Below the pieces are notes generated by a model. It was not told the DNA's origin. It saw nothing but the letters and a program-made list of their open reading frames with translations, and made no database searches. A stretch of 64,000 nt of DNA, taken from contig JAITYX010000101.1 of NCBI GenBank assembly GCA_021018815.1, positions 868,001 through 932,000 on the forward strand, given 5' to 3'. Position numbers and translations under genes: made by a program. Below are positions 1 to 12,929 of this stretch, piece after piece (position 1 is the stretch's first letter; each line of letters starts with the position of its first letter). Source of the stretch: Talinum fruticosum (Eukaryota > Streptophyta > Magnoliopsida > Caryophyllales > Talinaceae).

Positions 1-768
1 TTTTTATTGTGGTCATTTTCTAAGGAAGAGCACTTTTAGGAACCCAAATTTGAATGATTTAGGGTTTGGTCTAATTTTAAGTCTTCTTCTTTGAAAACCG
101 AGTTTGTGTCTCTCTCTTACAAAAACCTGTCTTTACGTAGAATTGGTTCGAGCACTTTTTCTTAAAACTAGCTCTAGGCGGAGTCCCTTTCTTTTGTGAA
201 TGAATAGGACCATGCTCAGTCTTCCTAAACTTAATCGTTACGGAATAAGTTTTGCAAAGACTTTTATGGGAATTATCTTCTTCTTCAACATTGTAACTAA
301 GTCCTTGTTTTTGAAAAGATACACAGAGAGAACTAATTAATAAGTTAAGGTTTTTCGACCTTAAGTATGTTTCAAAACCAACTCCCGAGACTCAGTGAAC
401 TTGTCTTTCAATTGCTCACTCTTTTCCGAGGCACTCGAGACTTAATCTCTTATGTTGAGTACTATTCTCAAGTACCTTAAGGTTTTATCTCGGCTTTTCT
501 AAATCATTTTCCAAAGAATTGTTCTCGAGACTCGAGAGACTCTAAATTCTCTTTAAATTTAGAAGAATCGAATTGAACTTCTCCTCCAAAGTAAAAATGT
601 AACTAGCTAGATCATGCTTTGAGAATTTGACAAAGTAGTTAATTACCTCCCAAGGATCTATTTCCTCATAATCGGATACTTTACTTTTTTACTGAAATTG
701 AGCCTCCGAGTCTTTCGAGATCCATGAAACACTTTGACTCATCATCGGTGTCATCATCTTCTTCGATT
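1..768 (-). mobile_element. Ty1/copia gag-to-protease spacer fragment
   Basis: This stretch is homologous to 3450-4180 of the neighbouring copia element: the same order of short phrases is readable, such as the 'ttctaaggaagagcac' block near its left end, and the serine/acid-rich spacer at its right end. It is therefore a piece of gag and the gag-protease spacer in minus orientation, with the rest of its pol off the left edge. No open frame survives. It stops abruptly near 768, where the RNase H region of the next element begins; the boundary is placed by eye and may be off by about 10 bases. Confidence 0.7.
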
Positions 769-774
769 CATTTA

Positions 775-2110
775 AATATTCTATTCACCCTAGTGAGATG
801 TGATTCTTTTTATTAGCTTGAAATCTTTCACATAGACAAGCACTAAACATAATATCTAGTCTACTTAATGTAAGATAAAGTAGAAAACTAATCATATCTC
901 TGTAGAGTTTCGATCTACACCTTTACCTTTTTCATCCGAGTCCAGTTTGGTACTGCTACTCATTGGAGTGGCTACATGTTTGACATCTTGTAGTTTATAC
1001 TTCTTGAGTAACTCCTAAGTGTATTTGGACTTATGAACATAGATACCATTTTTCTCTTGTTTAATTTATGTTCCAAGAAAGAATTTGAGTTCTCCCACCA
1101 TACTCATTTGGAACTCATGTCTTATAAACACCGAAAACTCTTGACATAGAGTTTCATTAGTAGTTCCAAAAATTATGTCATCAACATAGATCCGAATAAC
1201 GAGAAAATTATTCCCACTTGGTTTTTATAAAAAGATTTTTCCAATAATACCTTTTTTAAGATTATTTATAACAAAGAATCTTCTTAATCTTTCATAACGA
1301 GGCTCATGGGGCTTGTTTCAATCTATACAAAGCTTTTTATAGTTTTAAAACATGATTAGGAAATTAAGAGTTTTTAAATCCAGGGGTTGCTCAACATAAA
1401 CTTCTTCTTGAATATAACCATTAAGAAAAGTACACTTAACATCCATTTAATATAATTTATTGTTCTCGTTGGATGCAAAAGCTAAGAGAATTCCGATTGC
1501 CTCAATCCTAGCAACCGGTGCAAAGGTTTCCCTATAATTAATTCCCTCTTCTTCATTATATCTCTAAGCAACTAGTCTAGCTTTGTTTCTAAGTACTAAT
1601 TCTCCCTCTTCTAGTTTGCTTTTGAATACCCATTTGGTTCCTATAATCGGGTGGTCGAAGGTCGTTTCAATAGATTGCAAACTTGGTTTCTATGAAATTA
1701 CGATAGTTCTTCTTATATGGCCTCTATCCATTCAGGTCCAAATAGGGCTTTTAGTACATTTTTAGGTTCAATTAATGATATGAATGCACAAAATACACAT
1801 AGTGTAAAGAAAAACGAGTCCTTACCCTAGTATTGATGTCCGAGATGATGTCCTCAGGTGGGTGACTTAATGAATATTTGAAAGCTTTACCTATGCTTTG
1901 GTTTATCGGATTTGATGATTAAATACTTTGTTCTTCAATTGGTTCAACTTGTTGAGTCTCTTCTTAAACTTGTGCTTCAATGGTCCGAGCTTGTTCTTAA
2001 AACGACTCATTTTGAGTTAGCTCGGTTCTCTTATTCTTGATCATTCGGAGATGAGCTTAAACTAAGTCATCATCATCTCAATTGAGCTTGAGGTCCGACA
2101 AAGTTGATTC
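775..2110 (-). pseudogene. copia reverse transcriptase and RNase H remnant (element A)
   Basis: The minus strand reads the copia RT/RNase H block. The catalytic YVDD box lies at 1177-1188 (followed by IIF), the RT palm entry region near 1440-1700, and the start of RNase H at 775-900. The same block is present on the plus strand at 61000-61990 and can be aligned by eye. Multiple stops and small indels prevent any long frame, so it is inactive. Confidence 0.8.
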
Positions 2111-3389
2111 ACTTATCCTGTCGTTATCAACCTCATCAAAGATAACGTGGATGCTTTCTTCCACTTTGTTAATTTGTTATTGAAAATTCAATAAGCTTTT
2201 CTATGAGATGAATAACCAGGAAAAATACCTTCATCTAACCTTGCATCAAACTTCGTCAGATTATCCTAACCATTGTTATGCACAAAGCATTTGCATCTAA
2301 ATGGTTGAAGTAGCAAATGTTAGGCTTCTTCCCATTGTATAGCTCATACGAGTGTTTTCCTCGGAATGGGTAGAATGAGGCATCTATTAATAGTGTAGTT
2401 TGTTGTGTGTCACTACCTCAGCCCATAAATAGTAAGGTAGATCATTTTCAATCATCATTGTCCTTCCTATTTCTTCAAGAGTTCTGTTCTTTTTCTCCAC
2501 TACTCCATTTTGTTGAGGAGTTTGGGTGCTGAAAAGTTGTGGGAGAGGCCATTCTTGTCATAAAAGTTTGCAAATTCCGATTAGTTGAACTCCCTTTCAT
2601 GGTCGGTTCGAATTCTCGTAATCCGAATCTCGGACTCCACTTGTATTTTCCTATAGGTCTTAGTTAATTCTCTGAAGGCTTCATTCTTGTTCTTTAGAAA
2701 ACAAACTCCAGGTAAATCATGAGTAATCATCGACAATAACTAGTATATATGATTTACGTCTAATGCTTTTAACATGAATTTCACCACACAAATCCATATG
2801 TATCAATTCAAGCACTTGGGATGTAGAAACAATTTTGAGTGGCTTAAATGATGACCTTGCCTGTTTTCGCTTTGTGTATGCATCACATATTTTATCTTTC
2901 TTAAATGAGCAGCTTAGGTAGTCCTTTGACTGGCTCACGAGATGCAAGTTTCTTGATTATATGCATATTGATATGACCTAATCTACGATGCCATGTCCAA
3001 GAATCATCATTGACTGAAGCTTTTAAATATGACAGATCTTGATTAAAATCAAAAAGAGGAATGGTGTAGTTGTTACTCGATCTCGTACTGCAGAGCTTTG
3101 TCTCTTTAGTAGATGCATCATAAATGAAGCGGTTGGTCCGTGTGAACCTTACCTCTTGACCTTTGTCACACAATTGAGAGATACTTAGAAGATTATACTT
3201 GAGCCCCTTAACTGAATTGTCTCCTTGTCCAATCCTACCAATGCAAATAATCTTGCCTTTTCCGTTATTTCCAAATGTGACTTCTCTTCCTTTCATTTCT
3301 TGATGTTCCGAGAAGAGTCTTGAATCACAAGACATGTGGCGAGCACATCGACTGTCTAAGTACCAGTGACCTTTTTGTTTCTCAGTCAC
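2111..3389 (-). pseudogene. copia GAG-pre-integrase and integrase (element A)
   Basis: The frame at 3389-2901 holds the GAG-pre-integrase signature: HWYLDSRCARHMS, a VTFGNNGKGKI block, then WHRRLGH, which supplies the histidine pair of the HHCC zinc-binding domain. The next frame (2947-2717) gives the downstream integrase linker ending IVDDYS, where the first catalytic Asp of the DDE core lies. Farther left are fragments of the core up to the IHVIFDE linker near 2110-2170. The breaks between frames are small indels, and the protein cannot be made intact. Confidence 0.85.
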
Positions 3390-4189
3390 CTACAAAACAT
3401 CAACAAAGTAACCCTTCTCACTTCCTCTTACAAATCGAGTAATTGTTTTTACTCGTGGTGATTTTCTAAGGAAGAGCACTATTTTTACTGTGGTGATTTT
3501 CTAACTCGTTACTCGATCTCAGTCACTTTCTTTTAAAATCCTCTCTTTTTGTAAACTAGTTGAGAAGACTTTTTCTTAAAAGTTGGTATGGGCTTAGTCC
3601 CTTTCTTCTTTGAATGAATTGAACAATGCTCAGCCTACCCGAACTTAATCGTTCCGGAATCAGCTTTAAAAAACTTTTGTAGGAATTATCTTCCTGTTCA
3701 ATATTGTAACCAATTCCTTCTTTTGAAAAGAGATGCACCAAGAACCAAGTAGTAAATCAAGGTTTTTCGACCTTAAGTAAGCTTCAAAACCAACTCCTGT
3801 GACTCAATAAGCTTTGTTTCAATTGCTCATTCTCTATTCCGAGGAACTCGAGTCGGTCTTATTATCTTCAGTATTAGTCTCAAGTAACTTCAGGTTTCGT
3901 CTCAATTTTTCTAAATTATTTTTCAAAGAATTATTCTCAAGACCGAGAGACTCTAATTTCTCTTTAAATTTAGAAGATCGGAATTGGACTTCTCCTTCAA
4001 AGTAAAAATTTATCTAGCTAGATCTCGCTTGGAGAATTTGAGAAAGTAGTTGATCACCTTCCGAGGGTCTGTTTCCTTAGTATTTGATGCTTTACTTTCC
4101 AACTTAGATCCAGCCTCCGAGTCTAACAGAGCCATAAGACACTTCGACTCATCACCGAGTGTCATCATTTTCTTCGATTTATAATCGCT

Positions 4190-5160
4190 TCATGTGGCTA
4201 CCATAACCTTTTTCTACTTTATATCATTTCTCCTCTTTGGACAATCCTTGACTACGTGTTCTTTGCTATTACACTCAAAACAACCAGATTTCTTAGTTAA
4301 AGATAAATTTGAAGAAGATGAGAATTTACCTTTTTTGTCCTTCTTGTAGAACTCTTGCTTAGGCTTCTTTTGGCACTTTTGTATTTCATCATTTTCTCGA
4401 AACCTCAGGTCGAAGTTCCATGGGGTCTTCTTTGAAATCCGAGGAGCTCGGACTAAGACTAGGTTCTTCTAAGGTTTTGAGAGCAATGTTTCTTTTAGTG
4501 CAGAACTTAGATTCTTCTTTGTTTAGATGAAATGGGTAAGTAATCTCCCAATAAGTTCATCTAGCTTCAATTTAGTAAGGTCCTAAGCTTCTTCAATAGC
4601 AGCCACCTTAGGATCCCATCTTCTCTTCAATAGACTCCTCATAATCTTTCCGATAATCTTTTTATAAGATATCTTTCTTCCAGGGGACTTAAGATTATTG
4701 ACAATCCGAGTGAAGCAGATGTACATCCGAGTTATGTTTTCATTAGCCTCCAACTTGAACATCTTATACTTGTGGAGATACCGACTTATCTTTGCATGCT
4801 TCACTTCACTAGGACCTTCATAAGTAGTAACCAATGTGTCCTAGAATTCCTTGGTAGTAATACAGGTAAATACTATGTTGTATTCTCGTTGTGTCAAAAG
4901 CACACATCAGTGTGTTCATTGCCTTGAAGTTCTTTCTATAATTCTCATTCTCTTCAGCAATGAATTCCGACTTCACCTTTGCTACAGTAGGAGTCCCATC
5001 TCTCTTGGTGGGAATATAATTCTCTTTGTAGATGATGTTCCGGACATCTACATCATAGTCTTCGATGAAGCACTCCATGATCTTCTTCCACTAAGCGAAG
5101 TTTGATCCCTTAAACTTGTGTGGTTTGGTGAAAGATCTTCCTTCATCGAACTCCATAGTT
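4190..5160 (-). pseudogene. copia gag (UBN2-type) with zinc knuckle (element A)
   Basis: The minus strand encodes a copia capsid of the UBN2/gag type at about 5160-4583, with frames 5078-4818 and 4834-4583. The SRYLHKYKMFKLEANENI stretch matches the conserved helix before the retroviral-like capsid end. Downstream, at about 4300-4240, a CCHC zinc knuckle reads C-F-E-C-N-S-K-E-H-V-V-K-D-C. Frame shifts separate the parts. The position just inside the primer-binding site is as expected for gag. Confidence 0.8.
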
Positions 5161-5213
5161 AAAAGCCATCTGATCTTTAAACCTTAGATTGTTATATCCT
5201 TTGAGAAGGTTAG

Positions 5214-5225
5214 GCTTTGATACCA
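5214..5225 (-). other. primer-binding site, initiator tRNA-Met (element A)
   Basis: The minus strand reads TGGTATCAAAGC, one mismatch from the common plant PBS TGGTATCAGAGC. It sits three bases from the LTR end at 5228, which fixes both the element's orientation and the LTR boundary. Confidence 0.8.
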
Positions 5226-5227
5226 AT

Positions 5228-6446
5228 TGAACGTTACTCGTTGAGAGTCCGAGTCACCCTAGAGGGGGTGAATAGGGTGAGAAGGAAAATTTGCAAAATA
5301 AGAGATTTCCGCCAAGTCGAACTTAGAAATGGGATACCGAGTCTAGAATGAACTTAAAAAGTAAGAGCAAAGAATATACGTAGAAACCCTCTTGGGACAG
5401 AAAGCCACGGATAGTATCAATGCGGATACCAAGTCAAATCCACTCTTTTGAATCCGAAAACTATAAGGACTGACTCTTATGGAATTGCTCCCTTAGGTAA
5501 TTCAAAACACATTTTCCTAAGCAAAGAAGTTCCCTTATCTACCATAGTACCTCCTAACTATGTTAACCTTCATAGCTAGCCACAACTTTACAGACTTAGT
5601 CAAGGGAATTCGAAAGAAGTGAAGAAAGTAAGAGTTTGATTGATTTCAACACTTCTTTCGCTTCAACTCGAAGTTGAGAAAAACTTAAGTATAGAGTTGA
5701 AAGGTAGAAAAGATTGAGACCGTAAGTTTAGGGTTCGAGTTCTAACAATCTCTTCAATATTGTGATTGATTATGTACTAGGAAGCTTCACTAGCCCTTCT
5801 AACGGATAGTTTGAGTCCCTCAAAAAGAAAACCATTGTAAAGATGAACGTTGTGTATCTGTCCTTGGCTCAAAAGGTCGTGCAACTCCCTAGTTGTGACT
5901 CGAAATCTGGGTGTAAACAACCGTCACACTCAAAGTTGAAGTTTAACGAAATGGAAACCAATAACCCCGACACGGTGTTTGAGCCTATCTTGAAACAATG
6001 ATTTTTCTATCTCGTTGGTGTTTAACGGAAAGAAATGGGTTGCTTTTGCTTTTTAAATTGAGATTAAATCACTTTAATCATCCTGTAAAAGAAAATCAAA
6101 TTGTTACTCAAAGTATAAATATAATTTTGTCCAAGATTCATCAAGGAGAAAAAAATTAATTTAAAAAATTAAGCACCGAAATATCCTTAACTTGAATAAA
6201 TGGAATTTTCCGAGTCTAATATTTAATATGTTCTAATTCCCTTTTGTGTCTGTCTTTTAGGTGAATAAAGAATTAAAATTGTATGGACACAATACATCAA
6301 TGTGCTAAATAAATAATCTCAGTTAATAAACCTCACTTGGAGTTTGAATTAACGCAGTGATTCCTTTTTAACTTTTGCGATAAGTTAGAGTTATATGAGA
6401 GTATGACTTGAATTCAAAATTATAAAGAGAGAGAGTTATATCGAGT
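5228..6446 (-). repeat. 5' LTR of copia element A, outer end truncated
   Basis: Beginning at TGAACG next to the primer-binding site, this is a diverged reverse complement of the LTR at 33354-34889. Matching blocks include the 'tcaccctattcac' motif near the PBS end (5250-5280) and the stretch around 6195-6245. Similarity stops near 6446, where RT coding sequence of another copia element starts, so roughly the outer 400 bases of the LTR are missing. No target duplication can be identified. Confidence 0.7.
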
Positions 6447-8724
6447 CTTCATTCATGTTGGATGTAAATGCTAAAAGAATTCTAATTACCTTAATTCTAG
6501 CAACTAGTCCAAAGGTTTCCCCACAATCTATTCCTTCTTCTTAGTTATACCCCTTAGCAACAAGTATGGCCTTAATTATGACTACCAATACTTCCTCATC
6601 TAGTTTGTTCTTCAATACCCATTTGGTTCCTATTACTCGGGTTGTCAAAAGGTCGTTTGATCAAGGTCAAAACATGGTTTCTTTCAAATTGTGAGAGCTC
6701 TTCTTACATGGCCTCTATCCATTCAGGTTCAAGTCGGCCTTCCATTATATTTTAAGGTTCAATTAATGAAATGAATGTAGAAAGATGCACATAGATTATT
6801 CAAAGAAGATCGAGTTCTTACCCCTTAGTTGATGTCACAAATGATGTTCTACAGTGGATGACTAGAAGCATACTTGAAAGCTTTACTCGACCTTTAGTTT
6901 AGCAAATTGGATGGTTGAGCACTTGTTTCTTCAGCTGTCTAAGCTGGTTATGTCTCTACTTCTTATTGTGCTTTAGATGTTTGAGCTGGTTCTTGAACTA
7001 GCTCATTTTGAGTAAGCTCGGATATCTTATTTTCCATTATTAGCATAGCCTCCAATATGTTATGATCATTTCTATTCAGACTCGAAATTTGGGAAGGTTG
7101 ATTCACTTAATCTACCATTATTAACTTCATCAAAAATAACGTGGATACTTTCTTCAACTTCGTTAATCCGTTTGTTGAAGATACGGTAAGCTTTGTTATG
7201 TAAAGAATATCTTGGAAATATACCTTCATCTAACCTAGCATCAAACTTAGTCAAATGATCCTTATCAATGTTATACATAAAGCACTTACAACCAAATGGC
7301 TTGATGTATGAGATTTTGGGCTCCTTTCCCTTATATATTCATATGGTGTTTTCTTCAGAATGGGTTGAATGAGGCATTTGTTGAAAGTCTAGTTTTTTGT
7401 TTTCACCGCCTCATCCCATATATAGTAGGGAAGATCGTTCTCGATCATTATTGTCCTTCCTATTTCTTCAAGAGTTATGTTCTTTCTCTCCACTACTCCA
7501 TTCTCGTGAGGAGTTACGGATGCTTGAGAAATTGTTGGAGATACCATTCTTGTCACATAAATCTACAATTTTTGAGTAATCAAACTCCTTTCCATGGTTA
7601 GTTCGTATCCTTCGGATATGAGTCTCGAACTCTACTTGAATTTGGTTTCAAACCTTGGTGAACTCTTTAAAAGCTTTATTCTTGTTCTTTAGAAAACAAA
7701 CCCAAGTAAATTGAGGGAAATCATCAATAATAACAATCATATATAATTTACCTCCTAAGCTTTTGACAGGATTTCACCACATAAGTCCATATCAATCAAT
7801 TAAAGCACTTTCAAGGTGGAAAGAGTTTTAAGTGGCTTAAATGATGATTTGACTTGTTTTCCTTTTGTGCATGCATCATAAATTTTATCTTTCATAAAAT
7901 TACATTGAGGGAGTCCTCGAACTAACCCTTATAAAGCAAGTTTCTTAATAGTATGCATACTAATATGACCTAATCTACAATGCCATGTCCATTAATCATC
8001 ATTAACAAAAGCCTTGAAATATGACAAATTTTGAGATGAATCAAAAAGAGAAATGATATAGGTGCTACCGACATCGGACCAAAGAGTTTTATCTCGTTTG
8101 TAGTAGCGTCGATAATGAATAAATTGGTCCGAGTAAACCTTACCTCTTGTCCTTTATCAAATAACCGGGAGATACTCGAAATATTGTACTTGAGTCTCTT
8201 GACAAGGTAGACTAGGCTCATTGAGTTGCCACTATGAGCAACTCTTCCAATACTAATAATCTTGCCCTTATTGTCATCTCCAAATGTGACATTTCCTCTT
8301 TTCATCTTCTCTAGCTCAAATAAGAGTCTACAATCTCCTGACATGTGCCTTGAGCAACCACTATCCAAGTACCAATGATCTCTCTTTTCTGAGTTGCTTG
8401 CAAAACATAAACAAACTAACCCTTCTTAATTTCTCTTACAAACCCAGTAATTCTCCTTTACGAGATCAATTTTTAGGAAGATAACTTTTAGGAACCCGAT
8501 TTGAATAATCTTAGGCTCGGTCCGATTCCGAGTCTTCTTCTTGGGAACCGAGTCTCCTTTTGCGAAAACTTTTCTTTTATAAATAAGTTGAGGAGACTTC
8601 TTTTGATAAATAGTTATGGGCTTAATCCCTTTCTTCTTTGAGTGAATAGAACTATGCTCAACTTTTCTAATGTGAAATTTTCAAGAATCATTCTTGATAA
8701 TACTCTTATAGGTTTTATCCTGCT
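6447..8724 (-). mobile_element. Ty1/copia fragment, element B (RT to gag spacer)
   Basis: A second minus-strand copia copy lies directly beside the truncated LTR. In minus order it contains gag spacer (8724-8430), GAG-pre-integrase (8368-7970, with MDSGCSRHMSGDCRLL and VTFGDDNKGKII), integrase (7960-7400), a linker with the IHVIFDE phrase (7278-7072), and the front of RT (7000-6447). Both ends are truncated: RT at 6447 against an LTR, and the spacer at about 8724 against a gypsy integrase. There is no LTR or PBS of its own. Confidence 0.8.
7970..8368 (-). pseudogene. copia GAG-pre-integrase domain (element B)
   Basis: This 132-codon open frame is the best-preserved part of element B. It starts MDSGCSRHMSGD, the conserved zinc-site phrase before the integrase, and runs through the FGDDNKGKII and RLFDKGQEVRFTR motifs. 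The frame is lost before the WHRRLGH integrase entry, so the polyprotein is broken. Confidence 0.8.
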
Positions 8725-10047
8725 TCAGTGAGCTAAAAGAGAAGTAATGAAAGAAGCTCGCAACTCGGCATTCACATTGCATCCTGGAAGTACAAAAATG
8801 TACCATGACCTAAAATGTCATTTCGGTGGATAGGAATGAAAAGGGATGTAGCAGATTTTGTAGCTAATTGTCTCATATGTCGAAGGTAAAAGCGAACACT
8901 AGAGACCATGAGGATTACGGCAACCTCTACCGATTCCCGAATGGATGTGGGAAGATATCAGCATGGATTTTATTACAAGATTACCCAAGACTCGAAGCAA
9001 CATGATTTCATATGGGTGATAATCAATAGATTGATAAAGTCAGCCCATTTTCTTGTAATCAAGATAACTTTCACATCTCAAGCAACTAGCCGACTTCTAT
9101 TTAGCTGAGATAGTCGAGCTTTACGGTATTCCTCTCAAGCATCGTGTCGGATCGGGATAGTAAGTTCATTGCTATGTTTTGGCATGGGTTTTAAGAGGCG
9201 ATGGGTACAAGTCTCCATATAAGCACAACTTTCCTCCCGGAGTCTCATGGGCGGACGTAACGTACAATTCGGACTCCGGAAGATATGTTGAGAGCATGTG
9301 CCATGGATTTTGTAGGTACTTGGGATAACAACCTACCATTAATTGAATTTTCCTAATAACAGCTACCATGCAAGTCTAGGTATTGCTCCATATGAAGCAT
9401 TGTATGGTTGTTGATGTAGAACTCCCATGTGTTGGAATGAAATAGGAGAAAGAATACCCTCTACGGTTGAAATGATATATCAATCCACGAGAGGCAATCA
9501 AGATAATACGAAAAGGTTGCGAGCGGCCCAAGACGAGATAAAAATGTTATGCGAGATCTAAAGCGAGAGACCCTTAGAGTTCCAAGTTGGGGATCAAGTG
9601 TTTTTAAGAGTTTCTCCGCTAAAAGGGAACTTGAGATTTGGGCTGAAAGGTAAACTTAGCCCTAGATTTGTGGGACCTTTCAAATCTTGCAAAGAATTTG
9701 TTCCGTAGCTTACAGATTGGCTTTACCACCCGCTCTTCAAGGTATTCATGAAGTTTTCCTTACAGCCTAACCTTCGCAAATATGTGTCGGATCCGGAGCA
9801 TATCGTCAAACATAAACTTTGAAAGTTAAAGAGAACCTTACATTTGAGGAAGAACTGATCCGTATCTTATAAAGACAAGAGAGGAAGCTTAGGACTAAAA
9901 ATATTTTGTACATCAAGGTACTCGGAATGACCATAAGTTAGTTGAAGCGACGTTGGAGCCGAACGTGAGATACGGGAGAAATACCCCGCTCTGTTTATAT
10001 CAAGTATCCAAATTTCGAGGACGAAATTTTTTGAACAAGCGGAGAAA
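8725..10047 (+). pseudogene. Ty3/gypsy chromovirus integrase, chromodomain and PPT
   Basis: The plus strand reads the H2C2 zinc region of a gypsy integrase (HPGSTKMYHDLK, then DFVANCLICRR) at about 8760-8890. The DDE core follows at 8900-9420 ([22 protein letters not shown]), then the GPF-type C-terminal module (GDQVFLRVSPLKG) and a chromodomain-like end at 9760-9990. The last codons, around 10015, resemble the NFEDEIF phrase that precedes the PPT in Tekay/Del-type chromoviruses. A purine tract (about 10036-10047) leads straight into the LTR. Stops and frameshifts are frequent and the 5' part is missing. Confidence 0.85.
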
Positions 10048-12929
10048 TGTGAGACCCGAGATTTTAAGTTGGTTAATTATAGGATTAAATTAACTTAAGT
10101 AATTGATGCGTAAGTTATTTTATTTAGTACGAGTTCTCAATTGTACGCGCTTTTAAAAATTAGCGGATTATATTATTTCCTCCCGACTCCCTACCCGGAC
10201 CGAGTAAGTAAAATCCGAGATAATTTATACGAGCTATTTCTACCTTTACCTTGAGATTATCTAAGCCAAAACAGGGGGAAAGAAGGAGATAAGGAAGAGT
10301 AGAGGAAGGTGACTAATTATGTTTACTTGGAATGGATAGAGTAAGGGGAAGATTAGTATAAAGTTGGGTTGCAGTGGCATTAGCTGGTGAAGCCACCACG
10401 AAAGGAAAAAAAAAGTGATTAGTTGATAAGAAATAAAGGAAGGCTTGGGAGAAGAAGTAGAAGGGGAGCCCGAGCAAGAAAAGAAGAGGAACCAGAACAA
10501 AAGTAGGGGAGCGACAGAGAGGAAGAAGAGAGGGCGAACCGAGGGAGATAGACAGAGAGAGACAGAGCGTGAGTGCGAGAACCGGAGAGCAGGTCGGAGG
10601 TCGGCGTGCCGAACAGCGAACGAAACAAAGACGGCCAGTGAACATGTGGAAAGGCACAAGAGACGACAGGGAGACCGAAGTGGGGAAGCAAGCGTCGGGG
10701 CCGAGAAAAGGCAACCGACGGCCAACAAATAAGAAGACAGGGACTGGAGCTGGCGTCGGGCATAGAGGAAGGCGATTAAACCAGGACTTGATCGGGGCTA
10801 GCAGTAGAGGAAGAAGAACGAAAAGAAGGAACTAACCTAAGCTAATCCGAAACTCAAGCAAACATTCAATGCCTAATTCTAGCTGGGTAGTCTTATACTC
10901 TAAATTTATAGTAATTTCGAAACCTAATTGAATTTTGTTGTGAATATTGAATGTTTATGCTATATAATGAATTTAGGAAGTAGTTTGGAATGAATTAGGA
11001 CATGTGAGCAATTAATTAAGTTGTTGAGGCTGAATTGTGAATCGACGAGGATGGAGTTAGGTTGCTTAGGGCTAATGAATAATATTGAATTTTGTTAGGA
11101 ATTAGAGATGAAAAAATGGTGATTTGGGTATGAATTGTGAATTGATGCTTCGATTGAACCTTTAGAGATTTCATAAGTCCCCTTTGTTGGAAGGTAATTT
11201 CTCATATTGGGAAAAAATGATTTTAGTATAAAGGGGAAGTATAAGTTCATCTTGAGTAGTACACAAATGAGGTAGGGAAGTGGAGAGCAAGTGATTGTTA
11301 GGTTAAAGCTGAGTTGACGACATGTCTAAATCTTGGAGAGTGAATTGAACTCGAAAATAAACGAAGCGAGAGGAATTTGAGTAGTGAAATAAGATTAAGA
11401 GCTATGTGGCTAAGTTAGGCAAGAAGAGTTTGATTGGTACTGTAGAGGCGCCATCGGAGAAAATTGAGGCAAAGATGGCTAATTGTGAGAAGTTAGGACG
11501 TTTGAGTTGCAAGGTAGCTACTTGCGGTTATTGTGGCTCGAAAAAAGGAATTCATTTTACTAAATTAGTAAATTTAGAAAGGCATAGTTGAAAAGGAGCT
11601 GAGGATGACTGTATGCACCGATTTATGACTATTCGTGTTAAGTGATTGTATTAAATGATTTTAAAAAGTAGTTTTGAAAGGAGTTCCGCATTTTACGCAA
11701 AATGATCCTTTAATGAAATTTTTTGATAACTCGCTTTCCAAATGTGAATATGTTTTAAAGAAGTGAATCTAATTGAGAAACTTAATTTGGAAGGATGGCA
11801 CATGGTGTTAAGTCGATTTCAGAATGCTCTTCGAAGCAAACGTGATGAATGATTATGTGTAAATTTTTTTAATCGACTTGTCTAGGATCGTTGAGCATAC
11901 CGAAGGGTTCGAACTTGGGTCCTCATTTGTGAGGAGGCCTGGCTAGAAACTTCGAGGGAAGGGTTGTAGTTGGGGTCCTGGGTATCGGGATGCCCAACCG
12001 GAGACTTCCTAGAAGATAGGTCCTAGGAGCCTTTGTTCAAGATCGCGCGCTAGAAATTATGAAGTGCTTGTTCGAGTCTATAAAGCCCGGAAAGTTGTTT
12101 CAGTTCTAAAAGAATTGTTAATGATTGTGAAACCGTGTTTCAAATGATTGAAATATTATGATCTTTAAGCTGCAAGAGATTTCAAGAGATTTCCTTGAAA
12201 AGTATCTACATTGTATTACGTTAATATACTTCCACTCGATTTCATTATTATTATTAGTATGTGTAAAGAATTTGTATTTGAAGAGTGTATGACTCTCGGA
12301 TAAGCTCGTGGTTTGCTCACCCCCATAAATTTCCCCCTTTTCCCCTCCCCGGAGCAGGTACCCCCGAGATGGTCGTCTACCTCTTTGCTTGATCGGGATG
12401 CTTGTCCTTGGTGGCGGTCGTGATCGAAGTTTGCTTTAGGTTCTTTCATGTTTAGCATGTTGTGTATATGTTGTTACTTATGTAAATATGCAATAATGTA
12501 AAGTAAAGTTGGATGTACGCGTAGAGACCTAAACTATTAGCTCTAATTAGCATGGAATTTCCATCTCCGGCAACTTTGCTCTTAGCGGTTGTAACTTAGT
12601 TTTTAACTTGGATTGTAACCGAGTTTGGAATTTGGTTTTCCGGTTGTGAAAATTCTAGGGCGTGTGGTCTGTTGTGTCTTGTACTCGAGAGTGTGGTCAT
12701 TACGAGCTTTATGCAAGTTTTTAAGGCTTTGAGCCTAAGGGTTAGACCATATTTCAAACGGAACTCTGCCGAAATTTTTCAAAAATTCTCAAACTCTTTT
12801 GGAAAAATTTCCCTCTTTAGCTTTAGGTTAGAATTAGCAAGCCAAGTCAACACCTGAATGAGCCTTGGGAGTTCATTTTGAGCAACTCCGGCGATGTAAT
12901 ACTCCTAGGGTGGGTTTTGGAGTATTACA
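10048..12929 (+). repeat. 3' LTR of the chromovirus (about 2.88 kb)
   Basis: It begins TGTGAGACCC immediately after the PPT and ends TATTACA, a typical Tekay-lineage LTR end. The middle (10270-10840) is strongly purine-rich and gives long overlapping open frames on both strands; these are composition artefacts, not genes. A related fragment with the same start and several shared blocks, for example the 'gtagtcttatact' stretch near 10888, is at 37447-39140. No matching 5' LTR is in the window. Confidence 0.85.

Larger units (their letters stand above)
769..5227 (-). mobile_element. Ty1/copia (Sirevirus-like) internal region, element A
   Basis: Read on the minus strand, this carries the copia order gag, GAG-pre-integrase, integrase, reverse transcriptase, RNase H. 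It ends at 5214-5225 in a primer-binding site, followed directly by an LTR. The lineage is inferred from similarity to the better-preserved element at 30257-34889, whose polypurine tract and LTR look Sirevirus-like. All domains are broken by stops and frameshifts. The RNase H end is truncated at 769, so the 3' LTR is missing. Confidence 0.85.

Noticed and set aside
10261..10835. Overlapping open frames of 88-155 codons on both strands
   Set aside because: They lie in the purine-rich core of an LTR, overlap in several frames, and are low-complexity. The related LTR at 38228-38879 does the same with unrelated proteins.
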